Positions 7,960 to 14,956 of a DNA stretch of 15,756 nt are shown here, one piece after another (the first letter of the stretch is position 1; each line of letters begins with the position of its first letter). Under the pieces are notes generated by a model that was given only the letters and a program-made list of their open reading frames with translations, did not search any database and had not been told where the DNA came from. Source of the stretch: Gammaproteobacteria bacterium (GTDB taxonomy: Bacteria > Pseudomonadota > Gammaproteobacteria > Pseudomonadales > Pseudohongiellaceae); the NCBI GenBank assembly GCA_016762975.1, contig JAESUV010000040.1, positions 1 through 15,756 of the forward strand, written 5' to 3'. Position numbers and translations under genes: made by a program.

Positions 7960-8019
7960 AGCCCGAGTGAGACAGAAACCAAGCGTCGATAACTCCGGCT
8001 AAACTTAGGAATTCCTTTA

Positions 8020-9471
8020 TTGAACCAAGCACGCGAAATCCAGCTAGAAAATTATGTACTGGTAGTCAAAAAAGACTGCCCTACTTGCACTTTGATCGAA
8101 CCGGTCATTCTATCTCTTGCAAAAAACAAATCACTTTCCCTGAAAATCTATGTCCAGGACGACCCCTCATTTCCAGCGAACCTAGACGGCGTAATCGACG
8201 ATTCTAGCCTAGAGTATTCTTATCAAGCCGACATTGAGGTTGTTCCAACCCTAATTCGCCTAAACGATGCCCAATCTGAAGAGTCTCGAATCTATGGCTG
8301 GGATAAGAAACAATGGCAGAGCTTTACGCGCATAGAAGAGCTAGGCGCCGAGCTTATCGATTTTAAACCCGGCTGCGGATCCAAAACGCAAGACCCTGGC
8401 ATGAGCGAAGTCTTAGCGCTGCGCTTCGGCAAGCAGATATTGCAGGCGCGCGCTGTTGAACTGGCTGAGGCCGAAGACATCATGGAAGCCTGCTATGATC
8501 GAGGTTGGAGCGATGGTCTGCCGGTTGTTCCACCAACTCCCCTTCGCGTAATGCGCATGTTAAGCGGAAGCGAGCGTGATGCCGCCGAGATCGTCGGCAA
8601 GGTACCCCCTGATAATGTCCCTTGCACCATAGAGAAGATCGCAATTAATGCAGTCATGGCCGGCTGCAAGCCCGAATACTTCCCCGTTGTTATCGCCAGC
8701 GTCGAAGCTGCCTTGCAAGATCGCTTCTGTATGCACGGCCTACTCTGCACGACTTATTTTTCTTCGCCTGTCATGGTTGTCAACGGGCCAATTACAAAGC
8801 AGATCGGCATGAATTCGGGTGTCAATGCACTAGGCCAGGGTAATCGTGCCAACGCCACAATAGGCAGAGCGTTGCAGCTAATAATCCGCAACGTCGGTGG
8901 CGGTGTGCCCGGCGGCATCGATCGAGCGAACATGGGCAATCCAGGCAAATACACCTACTGTTTCGCTGAAGATGAGAGCGATGAGAACTGGCTAAGCCTC
9001 GCTAGTGATCGTGGCTTCGAACGCAATGACTCTGTTATCAGCCTGTTCGCAGGCGACGGCCTACAACCGATACTCGACCAACAGTCGCGCACGCCACAGT
9101 CGCTAATGAAAAGCATGGCATTGAGCCTGCGCAGTGTGGCTCATACAAAATTATTTGGAATGGCAGATGCTATTCTCATAGTCTGCCCTGAACATCGCCG
9201 TGTATTCCGTGAAGGTGGTTGGAACAAAGAAGATTTACGCAAAGCCCTGCATGAAGAACTAATGACACCTGGCACCGAAGTCATTCGAGGAGCCAATGAC
9301 ATAGCCGAGGGCATGCCGGTAAAGTTCAAAAACAAGATGCTCAATAAATTTAGAGACGATGGCCTGCATATAGTTACCACCGGCGGCACTGCCGGCATGT
9401 TCTCTGCCATCATTGGCGGCTGGGTTGCGTCCGGTGAGCGTGGCAGCCAATTAACATCGCAGAAGATTTAA
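8020..9471 (+). CDS. Thioredoxin-like domain fused to a large domain of unknown function, partner of UGSC selenoprotein
   Basis: The start is TTG at 8020 with AGGAA eight bases upstream; the first internal Met is residue 128, too late for the domain seen. Residues about 8-115 form a thioredoxin-like fold: strand N11-Y-V-L-V-V, the redox motif C20-P-T-C23, and V74-V-P76-T with the expected cis-proline. A linker holds G118-C-G-S. The C-terminal domain of about 330 residues starts near W163-S-D-G-L-P-V-V-P-P-T and contains several conserved-looking blocks: G294-G-V-P-G-G-I, D383-A-I-L-I-V-C-P-E-H, E398-G-G-W, and T453-T-G-G-T-A-G-M near the end. I cannot assign this domain to a named enzyme. The gene ends 66 bases before the selenoprotein start. 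I infer that the CPTC domain, or the fused domain, exchanges electrons or substrate with that protein's selenol. It is probably cytoplasmic. Confidence 0.82.
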   Translation: MNQAREIQLENYVLVVKKDCPTCTLIEPVILSLAKNKSLSLKIYVQDDPSFPANLDGVIDDSSLEYSYQADIEVVPTLIRLNDAQSEESRIYGWDKKQWQSFTRIEELGAELIDFKPGCGSKTQDPGMSEVLALRFGKQILQARAVELAEAEDIMEACYDRGWSDGLPVVPPTPLRVMRMLSGSERDAAEIVGKVPPDNVPCTIEKIAINAVMAGCKPEYFPVVIASVEAALQDRFCMHGLLCTTYFSSPVMVVNGPITKQIGMNSGVNALGQGNRANATIGRALQLIIRNVGGGVPGGIDRANMGNPGKYTYCFAEDESDENWLSLASDRGFERNDSVISLFAGDGLQPILDQQSRTPQSLMKSMALSLRSVAHTKLFGMADAILIVCPEHRRVFREGGWNKEDLRKALHEELMTPGTEVIRGANDIAEGMPVKFKNKMLNKFRDDGLHIVTTGGTAGMFSAIIGGWVASGERGSQLTSQKI

Positions 9472-9478
9472 CGATAGC

Positions 9479-9509
9479 TTGTAGCTGGCAATCGAATTGC
9501 CAGCTATAA
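9479..9509 (+). other. Strong intercistronic hairpin upstream of the selenoprotein gene
   Basis: TAGCTGGCAAT (9482-9492) and ATTGCCAGCTA (9496-9506) pair perfectly around a CGA loop. A G-T pair and two T-A pairs extend the stem to 14 pairs. It sits between the fusion-protein stop and the selenoprotein ribosome site, and no T-run follows, so it is unlikely to be a simple terminator. A role in mRNA end protection or partial attenuation is plausible. Confidence 0.6.
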
Positions 9510-9537
9510 ACTGAAACTGAAAATGAAGAGGTACACC

Positions 9538-10065
9538 ATGCAAAGCACTACCATCCTTCTAGATCCGACCGCGGAGCTGCAGACGGCCGCGCGGCAGTTG
9601 CTACCTAGATTAAAGAGTATAGCCGGCGCCACCGTAGGCCTGCTGGATATTTCCAAGCCTCGTGGCAAAGAGTTTCTAGATGAAGTACAGAAGCATCTGG
9701 AAGAAGCTGGCGCGAAGGTGAAGCGGTATTCCAAACCCACTTTCACACGCGTGGCACCGACAGAATTAACGCAAAAAATTAGCGTGGAGTGCGACGCAGT
9801 AATCGAAGGACTCGCCGACTGAGGCTCATGTACCTCGTGCAGTTTGCATGACATCATGGACTTAGAAAGCAGAGGAATTCCTTCCGGCTTCATCGCCTCA
9901 AGAGAGTTTGTCGACGCCGCTGCAGCACAGGGAAAGTCCCTAGGTATCTCACCGGCAAGCGTGTTCGTTGCACATCCGATTCAGGACCGAACCGATGAGG
10001 AAATGGCGCAGCTGGCACTGAGTTCAATCGACGCGATCACAGCAATGATTTGTGAGAAAAAATAG
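9538..10065 (+). CDS. UGSC-family selenoprotein (in-frame TGA at 9820-9822 read as selenocysteine)
   Basis: Read through the TGA, the frame gives 175 residues ending at TAG 10063-10065. Sec95 begins U95-G-S-C98-T-S-C101, a UxxCxxC motif, flanked upstream by V-I-E-G-L-A-D and downstream by L-H-D-I-M-D-L-E-S-R-G-I-P-S. This matches the UGSC selenoprotein family known from marine metagenomes. The C-terminal half (V-F-V-A-H146-P-I-Q-D-R then an acidic helix) is well formed, so the frame stays coding past the TGA. The start is the ATG at 9538, because GAAGAGG lies six bases before it; the ATG at 9523 has no such site. A SECIS-like hairpin follows the TGA. The family is predicted to be redox-active through the selenol, with substrate unknown. 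The motif resembles the active site of glycine/betaine reductase protein B. It sits between the thioredoxin-fusion gene and a thiolase. Standard gene calling would split it in two. Confidence 0.92.
9828..9854 (+). promoter_or_regulatory. Bacterial SECIS-like element
   Basis: Lower stem ATGT (9828-9831) pairs with ACAT (9851-9854). An ACCT bulge follows on the 5' side, then the upper stem CGTGC (9836-9840) pairs with GCATG (9846-9850), including one G-T pair. The apical loop is AGTTT. The loop starts 18 bases after the TGA and has G as its second base, both as expected for bacterial SECIS elements recognised by SelB. It lies within the coding sequence, as bacterial SECIS elements do. Confidence 0.75.
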
Positions 10066-10083
10066 TTTCAAGCTAAGTGCCGC

Positions 10084-10114
10084 AAAAGCTACCTAAATAG
10101 CCGCGCGAGCTTTT
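10084..10114 (+). other. Weak intercistronic hairpin between selenoprotein and thiolase genes
   Basis: AAAAGCT (10084-10090) and AGCTTTT (10108-10114) can pair around a 17-base GC-containing loop. The stem carries its own T-run on the 3' arm, so partial termination is conceivable. The long loop makes it weak. Confidence 0.25.
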
Positions 10115-10141
10115 AAAACAGATGGACAGAGGAAGATTAGC

Positions 10142-11326
10142 ATGACCAGAGAAGCAGTAATTGTATCAACAGCACGCACACCAATAGGCAAAGCTTATAG
10201 AGGCGCGTTCAATGACACCGACGCTCCTACACTAGGAGGACACGCAATTGCTGCAGCCGTTGAACGCGCAGGTATCGATCCAGGCGAGGTCGATGACGTA
10301 GTAATCGGTTGTGCCATGCAACAAGGATCTTCTGGCTACAACATAGGCCGCACGGCTGGTGTTGCGGCAGGACTACCGAGTTCTGTAGCGGGCATGAGCA
10401 TGGACCGACAATGTGCCTCCGGCATGATGGCTATAGCTACGGCAGCGAAGCAGGTCATCGTTGATGGCATGCCTATTGTTGTTGGTGGTGGTCTGGAATC
10501 AATTTCTCTGGTGTCGAACGAGCACCGCAACACCTACCGCGCACAAGACCCGAACGTGCTCGCCAAATCTCAACAAGCCTATATATCCATGATAGAGACA
10601 GCCGAAATTGTTTCTAAGCGATACAATATTTCACGCGACGCGCAAGACGAATATGCTCTTCAATCGCAACAGCGCACAGCAGCCGCACAATTAGCCGGCG
10701 CCTTTGACGATGAGATCGTGCCCATGGCTTCTAAGATGTTATTCATGGACAAGGAAACCAAGAAGCAGAGCGTACACGAGACCCTGCTTGAAAAGGATGA
10801 GGGAAACCGTCCTACGACGACTCTAGAAGGCCTACAGGGCTTGAAGCCAGTATTTGAAGGCGGTGTAATTAGTGCGGGCAATGCTAGCCAGCTATCTGAC
10901 GGCGCATCTGCTTCGGTGATTATGGACAGCAAATTAGCCGAACAGAAAGGCTTGCAGCCACTCGGTGCCTATCGCGGCATAGCTGTTGCTGGCTTAGAGC
11001 CTGACGAGATGGGAATCGGTCCAATCTACGCCGTGCCTAAATTGCTGGAACGCAATAATCTGAAGATGGATGACATCGGACTTTGGGAATTGAACGAGGC
11101 GTTTGCAGTACAGGTAATCTATTGCCGTGACCAATTAGGCATTCCCGATGAGCTGCTTAACGTAAATGGCGGTGCCATCTCAATCGGGCACCCTTTCGGT
11201 ATGAGCGGAGCACGCATGGTTGGACACGCGCTTATTGAAGGCAAACGACGCGGCGCTAAATATGTTGTTTGTACAATGTGTGTCGGTGGCGGAATGGGTG
11301 CTGCAGGACTGTTTGAGGTTTACTAG
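10142..11326 (+). CDS. Thiolase (acetyl-CoA C-acyltransferase / acetyltransferase)
   Basis: The 394-residue protein is a full-length type II thiolase. The nucleophile is C91 in D-R-Q-C-A-S-G, N318-E-A-F is the conserved loop, H350 lies in I-G-H-P-F-G-M-S-G-A-R, and C380 in C-V-G-G-G-M-G-A-A-G is the acid/base cysteine. All catalytic residues are present. It transfers an acyl group between CoA thioesters, either cleaving 3-ketoacyl-CoA or condensing two acetyl-CoA; the sequence alone does not settle chain length or direction. The ATG at 10142 has AGAGGAAG just upstream. No FadB-like multifunctional partner is adjacent, so it is not a classic fadBA operon. Its place 76 bases after the selenoprotein gene on the same strand suggests a shared pathway or transcript, but this is inference. 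Confidence 0.95.
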   Translation: MTREAVIVSTARTPIGKAYRGAFNDTDAPTLGGHAIAAAVERAGIDPGEVDDVVIGCAMQQGSSGYNIGRTAGVAAGLPSSVAGMSMDRQCASGMMAIATAAKQVIVDGMPIVVGGGLESISLVSNEHRNTYRAQDPNVLAKSQQAYISMIETAEIVSKRYNISRDAQDEYALQSQQRTAAAQLAGAFDDEIVPMASKMLFMDKETKKQSVHETLLEKDEGNRPTTTLEGLQGLKPVFEGGVISAGNASQLSDGASASVIMDSKLAEQKGLQPLGAYRGIAVAGLEPDEMGIGPIYAVPKLLERNNLKMDDIGLWELNEAFAVQVIYCRDQLGIPDELLNVNGGAISIGHPFGMSGARMVGHALIEGKRRGAKYVVCTMCVGGGMGAAGLFEVY

Positions 11327-11361
11327 ATAGAAGGGCGTCCTAGCCATTCTAGATGCACATT

Positions 11362-11432
11362 GAGTCAAGAAAGTTAATCGTGGCTGCCTCATCGAAAGCA
11401 GATGATGGCAGCCGCTGATTACTCACTGACTC
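11362..11432. terminator. Long imperfect hairpin after the thiolase gene
   Basis: The core pairs GGCTGCC-TCATC (11382-11393) with GATGA-t-GGCAGCC (11401-11413) around a 7-base loop with one bulged T. Two further paired blocks extend it: AATC with GATT (11376-11379, 11417-11420) and GAGTCA with TGACTC (11362-11367, 11427-11432). No T-run follows, so it is not a textbook terminator. It may stop transcripts from one or both sides of this convergent junction or protect an mRNA 3' end. Confidence 0.4.
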
Positions 11433-11541
11433 TAGCTTAGTCGCATTGATCTCATCTAAAACTATTCGATTAAACTGATCCTCAACAGGCTTTTAGGAGC
11501 AGGGATATTCTATTCTTCTTTAGACTTTCTGATACGCTCAA

Positions 11542-11925
11542 CTAGCCCGGACCAACAAGGTTATACGGGTTCCCATACAAGTCACGGATGACTCCGGAAA
11601 GCCCCCAGGGCACCTCTTCTGGCGGACCGATGATTTCGACGCCTGCTCGCGCCAGTCGCGCCATATCCCCTATGCAATCGGTACTGCTTAGGACAGTCAT
11701 TAGATTCGTGCCCACCCTACTCTTGTCTGACTCTTCACGTGCCAACATCAAAACGAATTGCGTTGCTGCATTCTTGGCCGGACAAACCGTTAACCATCGC
11801 ATCCCCGGCACCACGGCATCGTTATCCATGCAAACTTCGAAACCCAGCTTCTCTTGATACCAAGCGAGGGCTTCATCCTGGTCTGTGACATACACAGTAA
11901 TGTGTGAGATTCGATTAATGGTCAT
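11542..11925 (-). CDS. VOC-family protein (glyoxalase/bleomycin-resistance-like)
   Basis: At 127 residues, this is a single-unit VOC protein with two beta-alpha-beta-beta-beta modules. Module 1 opens with I-S-H8-I-T-V-Y-V and contains A-L-A-W-Y-Q-E-K-L-G-F-E-V, the commonest VOC signature. Module 2 ends with the V-I-R-D-L-Y-G-N-P-Y-N-L-V segment. In metal-binding members, the His of module 1 and acidic residues at module ends bind the metal; H8 is present. The last residue in the N-P-x-x-L-V segment often marked by Glu is not obvious, so metal binding is uncertain. I chose the ATG at 11925; a TTG at 11931 would add two residues. The substrate cannot be told. It lies 40 bases downstream of the ArfB gene on the same strand and may be cotranscribed with it. 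Confidence 0.88.
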   Translation of the reverse strand: MTINRISHITVYVTDQDEALAWYQEKLGFEVCMDNDAVVPGMRWLTVCPAKNAATQFVLMLAREESDKSRVGTNLMTVLSSTDCIGDMARLARAGVEIIGPPEEVPWGLSGVIRDLYGNPYNLVGPG

Positions 11926-11964
11926 TGCCAATTCTTTCTACTATTGATCTTTCTACTCTTCTTT

Positions 11965-12369
11965 CTACTCTTCATAGGACCGCACCGTAGTTCTCCCTAA
12001 TTTTTTATCGCCGGTTTTCTTCTTCTGCTTTATGCGTTTCTCTTTCGCTGCCCTACCCGGCCGTGTCGCAATTCTCCTCTTGTTTACATGAGTAGCCGCC
12101 GCCACTAATTCTTCTAATCGCTGTACCGCGTCCTGCTTGTTCTTTTCCTGGCTCCTGAAGCGCTGCGCCTTAATGACCACACAACCCTCGCCATTGATTC
12201 GACTGTCGGCATAGGCTAACACTCTATCTTTGATTCTCTGGTCGAGACTGGAGCGGCGCACGTCAAATCGCAGCTGCACTGCCGTCGACACTTTATTTAC
12301 ATTCTGCCCACCGGGCCCGCTAGCACGAATGGCAGCAAACTCGATCTCAGATTTTGCGATTTTAATCAT
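11965..12369 (-). CDS. arfB: Alternative ribosome-rescue factor ArfB (peptidyl-tRNA hydrolase, YaeJ)
   Basis: From the ATG at 12369 the protein is 134 residues. The N-terminal domain has I-R-A-S-G-P-G20-G-Q22-N-V-N-K-V-S-T-A-V, carrying the catalytic GGQ that releases peptidyl-tRNA. The segment A-Q-R-F-R-S-Q-E-K-N follows. The C-terminal tail is Lys/Arg-rich, with T-R-P-G-R-A-A-K-E-K-R, the part that in ArfB enters the empty mRNA channel of stalled ribosomes. Small size and the basic tail separate it from true release factors RF1/RF2. An upstream GTG at 12408 would add 13 residues, but family members begin just before the M-I-K-I type strand, so ATG is preferred. It acts in the cytoplasm on non-stop ribosomes, independent of tmRNA. 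Confidence 0.95.
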   Translation of the reverse strand: MIKIAKSEIEFAAIRASGPGGQNVNKVSTAVQLRFDVRRSSLDQRIKDRVLAYADSRINGEGCVVIKAQRFRSQEKNKQDAVQRLEELVAAATHVNKRRIATRPGRAAKEKRIKQKKKTGDKKLGRTTVRSYEE

Positions 12370-12661
12370 GAGACATTCAGCTAATTGTTTGCGGGTGATG
12401 GCGCCCACTTTAGGCCTTAAGTTGAGCTAGCCCAGCGGCTTGCCTAGGTAGTATATTCGGTTCACGTCTCTATAGCAGCAGTAAGTCATAACATAGCGAA
12501 ATTAAGGAAATTGACCGCCTGATCAACACAAGACTCTGTCCACTTACCGTATAGCGAAGCGGATATCTTGATTCACGCTGACGACTAGGTTACTGTCGAT
12601 AATCGCTGTCTAAGGCGTAATTGGCAGCCACACACTACTTAAGAAAAGCAAACAATAGCTT

Positions 12662-13945
12662 ATGAAAAAATACCAACTGCCCGCCAAGGATTCAATCCCA
12701 TTTCGCAAGCCGCTACTGGCTATCAGCCTAATTTCAGCACTCTTCTTGAGCAGCACTAGCACAGCTCAAGAGCCGGTACGGATTGCCTTTATGGACCCGC
12801 TATCTGGAATTTTTGCATCGGTTGGCAACAGTGGGAAAACGATATTAGAGTTCGCTGCTGACTATTTTTACAACTCCAAGGGTGGGATCTTGGGAGGGCG
12901 CATGATCGAAATCGTTCCTCTTGATAACAAGCAGAGTCCTAACGAAAGCCAGCTTCAATTTCGTAGAGCCATCAGCGAAGGAATTCAGATTATCTTCCAG
13001 GGAAATAGCTCAGCCGTCGCGAACACGCTAAACCAAACAATCTCTCGTCATAACAGACGAAATCCAGGGCAGGAAGTTTTGCAGATCAACTACTCTGCAG
13101 TGGACCCAATCCTAACGGAAGAAAATTGCAGCTTCTGGCATTTCCGTTTCGATGCACACGCTAACATGAAGTTAAACATCCTCACTGACTACATTGCGGC
13201 CGATCTTGATATAAAGAGTATCTACATCATCGGTCAGGACTATTCTTTTGGACATGTGGTATCAGAAACCACAGTTAAATTAATGAATGAGAAACGTCCA
13301 GACATCGAGATTGTCGGTAATGAATTTCATCCCATCGGTCAGGTAAAAGATTTTACTCCGTATGTAACCAAGATCGTCTCCTCAGGTGCCGACGCCGTTA
13401 TTACTGGAAATTTTGGTGCGGACATGGTCTCCCTTGCCCGCTCCATTATCGACTCGGGCCTAGATATACCTATTTACACTTTCTATGCTGCCTACGACGG
13501 AATTACCGCTACCCTCGGCGAGAGTGGCAAGAACAGGATCAGGCTAGTACACAATGGCGTGACAAACCCTTTCCCGACCGAGGAAAGAAAGCAATTCAAC
13601 CGCGATTTCAAACTGGCACACCCGAATAACGATGTGACTCAGCCACGAATAGTCAATGCACTCCAGATGGTCGTGAAGGCCATGGAGGAGACGCAGAGTA
13701 CGGACCCTTACGATATTGCTCTAGCTCTGGAAGACATGCGCTTCACCACGATGAGTGGCGAAGAGATTTGGATGCGCGGCGAAGATCACCAAATTTTCCA
13801 ATCACTCAGTATTTCGGTACACACAGATGAGGGTGTCGAATTCGACGCTGATAATTCGGGCTACGGCCTAGTTACTGAATACAAGGTTCCCTTAGAAGAC
13901 ACAATGGTCGAATCTAGCTGTCAGATGAGGCGCCCACAACGTTGA
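12662..13945 (+). CDS. Liv-type ABC transporter substrate-binding protein (type I periplasmic binding fold)
   Basis: The 427-residue precursor has a signal peptide with basic start, hydrophobic 18-30, and likely cleavage after T34-A35 before Q36. The mature protein starts V-R-I-A-F-M-D-P-L-S-G, the first strand of Leu/Ile/Val-binding-type proteins. I-I-F-Q-G-N-S-S-A-V-A forms the ligand-site loop of lobe 1, D-L-D-I-K-S-I-Y-I-I-G-Q-D-Y-S-F-G the lobe 2 entry, and G-A-D-A-V-I-T-G-N-F-G-A-D a later strand. Members bind branched-chain amino acids, amides, urea or aromatic acids, and the sequence does not fix which. Cys residues near E-N-C-S-F-W-H and near the C-terminus could form a disulfide. 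The permease genes follow 60 bases downstream, and the ATPases are presumably beyond the window. The 292-base region upstream has no promoter I can call with confidence. Confidence 0.93.
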   Translation: MKKYQLPAKDSIPFRKPLLAISLISALFLSSTSTAQEPVRIAFMDPLSGIFASVGNSGKTILEFAADYFYNSKGGILGGRMIEIVPLDNKQSPNESQLQFRRAISEGIQIIFQGNSSAVANTLNQTISRHNRRNPGQEVLQINYSAVDPILTEENCSFWHFRFDAHANMKLNILTDYIAADLDIKSIYIIGQDYSFGHVVSETTVKLMNEKRPDIEIVGNEFHPIGQVKDFTPYVTKIVSSGADAVITGNFGADMVSLARSIIDSGLDIPIYTFYAAYDGITATLGESGKNRIRLVHNGVTNPFPTEERKQFNRDFKLAHPNNDVTQPRIVNALQMVVKAMEETQSTDPYDIALALEDMRFTTMSGEEIWMRGEDHQIFQSLSISVHTDEGVEFDADNSGYGLVTEYKVPLEDTMVESSCQMRRPQR

Positions 13946-14005
13946 GATTCCGCAGCCGTCCAGATAAAATAAGACACATGGAACCCATTAACCGCTAAGG
14001 CCAGC

Positions 14006-14956
14006 ATGCTAGAAGTTTTTATATTTGCCACACTAAATGGCCTAGTTACCGGATTCTTGTTGTTCATGTTAGCCAGTGGACTAACGCTAATCTTCAGCAT
14101 GATGGGTGTGCTGAACTTTGCTCACGCCAGTTTCTACATGCTCGGCGCCTACTTCGCCTATTCGCTCAGTCTCTATTTTGGCTTCTGGACCGGGCTCGTT
14201 TTCGCACCACTAATAGTCGGCATGCTCGGGGCTATGATTGAGCGCTACGGCCTACGGCGTGTGCATCAATCCGGTCACGTAGCTGAACTCGTGTTCACCT
14301 TCGGTCTCGCTTTCCTCATAGAGGAGGCCACGCAGTTTTTCTGGGGCCGCGATACAAAGAACTATCAAACGCCCGATCTCTTGGACTTCCCATTATTCAC
14401 TCTGCTCGGTCAGGAATTCTCCGCCTATCGCGGCTTCATGATGACGATATCTGTCGGTATTTTTATCGGGCTCTACTACGTTCTTACCAAGAGTCGAGTA
14501 GGCATCATTATTCAAGCGGCTATTACGCACCCGCAGACAGTCGCCAACCTCGGGCACAACGTGCCGCTAATTTTCATGGGCGTGTTCGGTGTGGGAACTG
14601 CACTAGCAGGCTTAGCAGGCGTGATCGCGGGGCCTGTTCTCACTACATTTCCCGGCATGGCAACCGTGCTGGGCAGCATCGTGTTTGTCATCGTAGTGAT
14701 TGGGGGGCTGGGCTCCCTCGCCGGTGCTTTTATCGCATCCTTATTGATAGGCCTGTTGCAGTCCTATGCGATCGCCTCCGATGTCGGCATGCCTGACTTG
14801 CTCAATCTACTAGGCGTCTCCTTTGATCGCAGTCATCCGCTGAACGATCTCTGGACTATGAACCTGCCGCAGATTGCGCCCATATTGCCGTATCTATTGT
14901 TGGTTCTAGTGCTGATCTTCAGACCGACTGGTCTTCTGGGAAAACGAGAAGAATGA
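14006..14956 (+). CDS. Liv-type ABC transporter permease, LivH-like
   Basis: This 316-residue, highly hydrophobic inner-membrane protein has about eight segments. The opening L-A-S-G-L-T-L-I-F-S-M-M-G-V-L-N-F-A-H-A is the LivH signature. The later block V-I-V-V-I-G-G-L-G-S-L-A-G-A-F-I-A-S-L-L is the cytoplasmic-loop region that contacts the ATPase. The C-terminus R-P-T-G-L-L-G-K-R-E-E matches the usual R-P-x-G-L-F/L-G ending. Start ATG 14006 has TAAGG five bases upstream. Its TGA overlaps the next gene's ATG in an ATGA arrangement (14953-14956), showing tight translational coupling. It moves the ligand delivered by the binding protein across the inner membrane together with the LivM-like partner. 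Confidence 0.95.
   Translation: MLEVFIFATLNGLVTGFLLFMLASGLTLIFSMMGVLNFAHASFYMLGAYFAYSLSLYFGFWTGLVFAPLIVGMLGAMIERYGLRRVHQSGHVAELVFTFGLAFLIEEATQFFWGRDTKNYQTPDLLDFPLFTLLGQEFSAYRGFMMTISVGIFIGLYYVLTKSRVGIIIQAAITHPQTVANLGHNVPLIFMGVFGVGTALAGLAGVIAGPVLTTFPGMATVLGSIVFVIVVIGGLGSLAGAFIASLLIGLLQSYAIASDVGMPDLLNLLGVSFDRSHPLNDLWTMNLPQIAPILPYLLLVLVLIFRPTGLLGKREE

Noticed and set aside
9820..9822. TGA as a nonsense mutation (pseudogene) or as Trp
   Set aside because: It lies exactly at the Sec position of a known selenoprotein motif with a SECIS-like hairpin behind it, the rest of the frame is intact, and TGA ends other genes in the window.
9844..10065. Separate 73-residue ORF starting at ATG 9844
   Set aside because: It is the in-frame continuation of the UGSC selenoprotein after the TGA; its ATG has no ribosome site and would drop the U-G-S-C motif.
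12409..12661. Promoter or riboswitch upstream of the Liv-type binding-protein gene
   Set aside because: TTGATT near 12570 has only a 3/6 match to a -10 at the right spacing, and no long conserved-looking RNA structure is visible.
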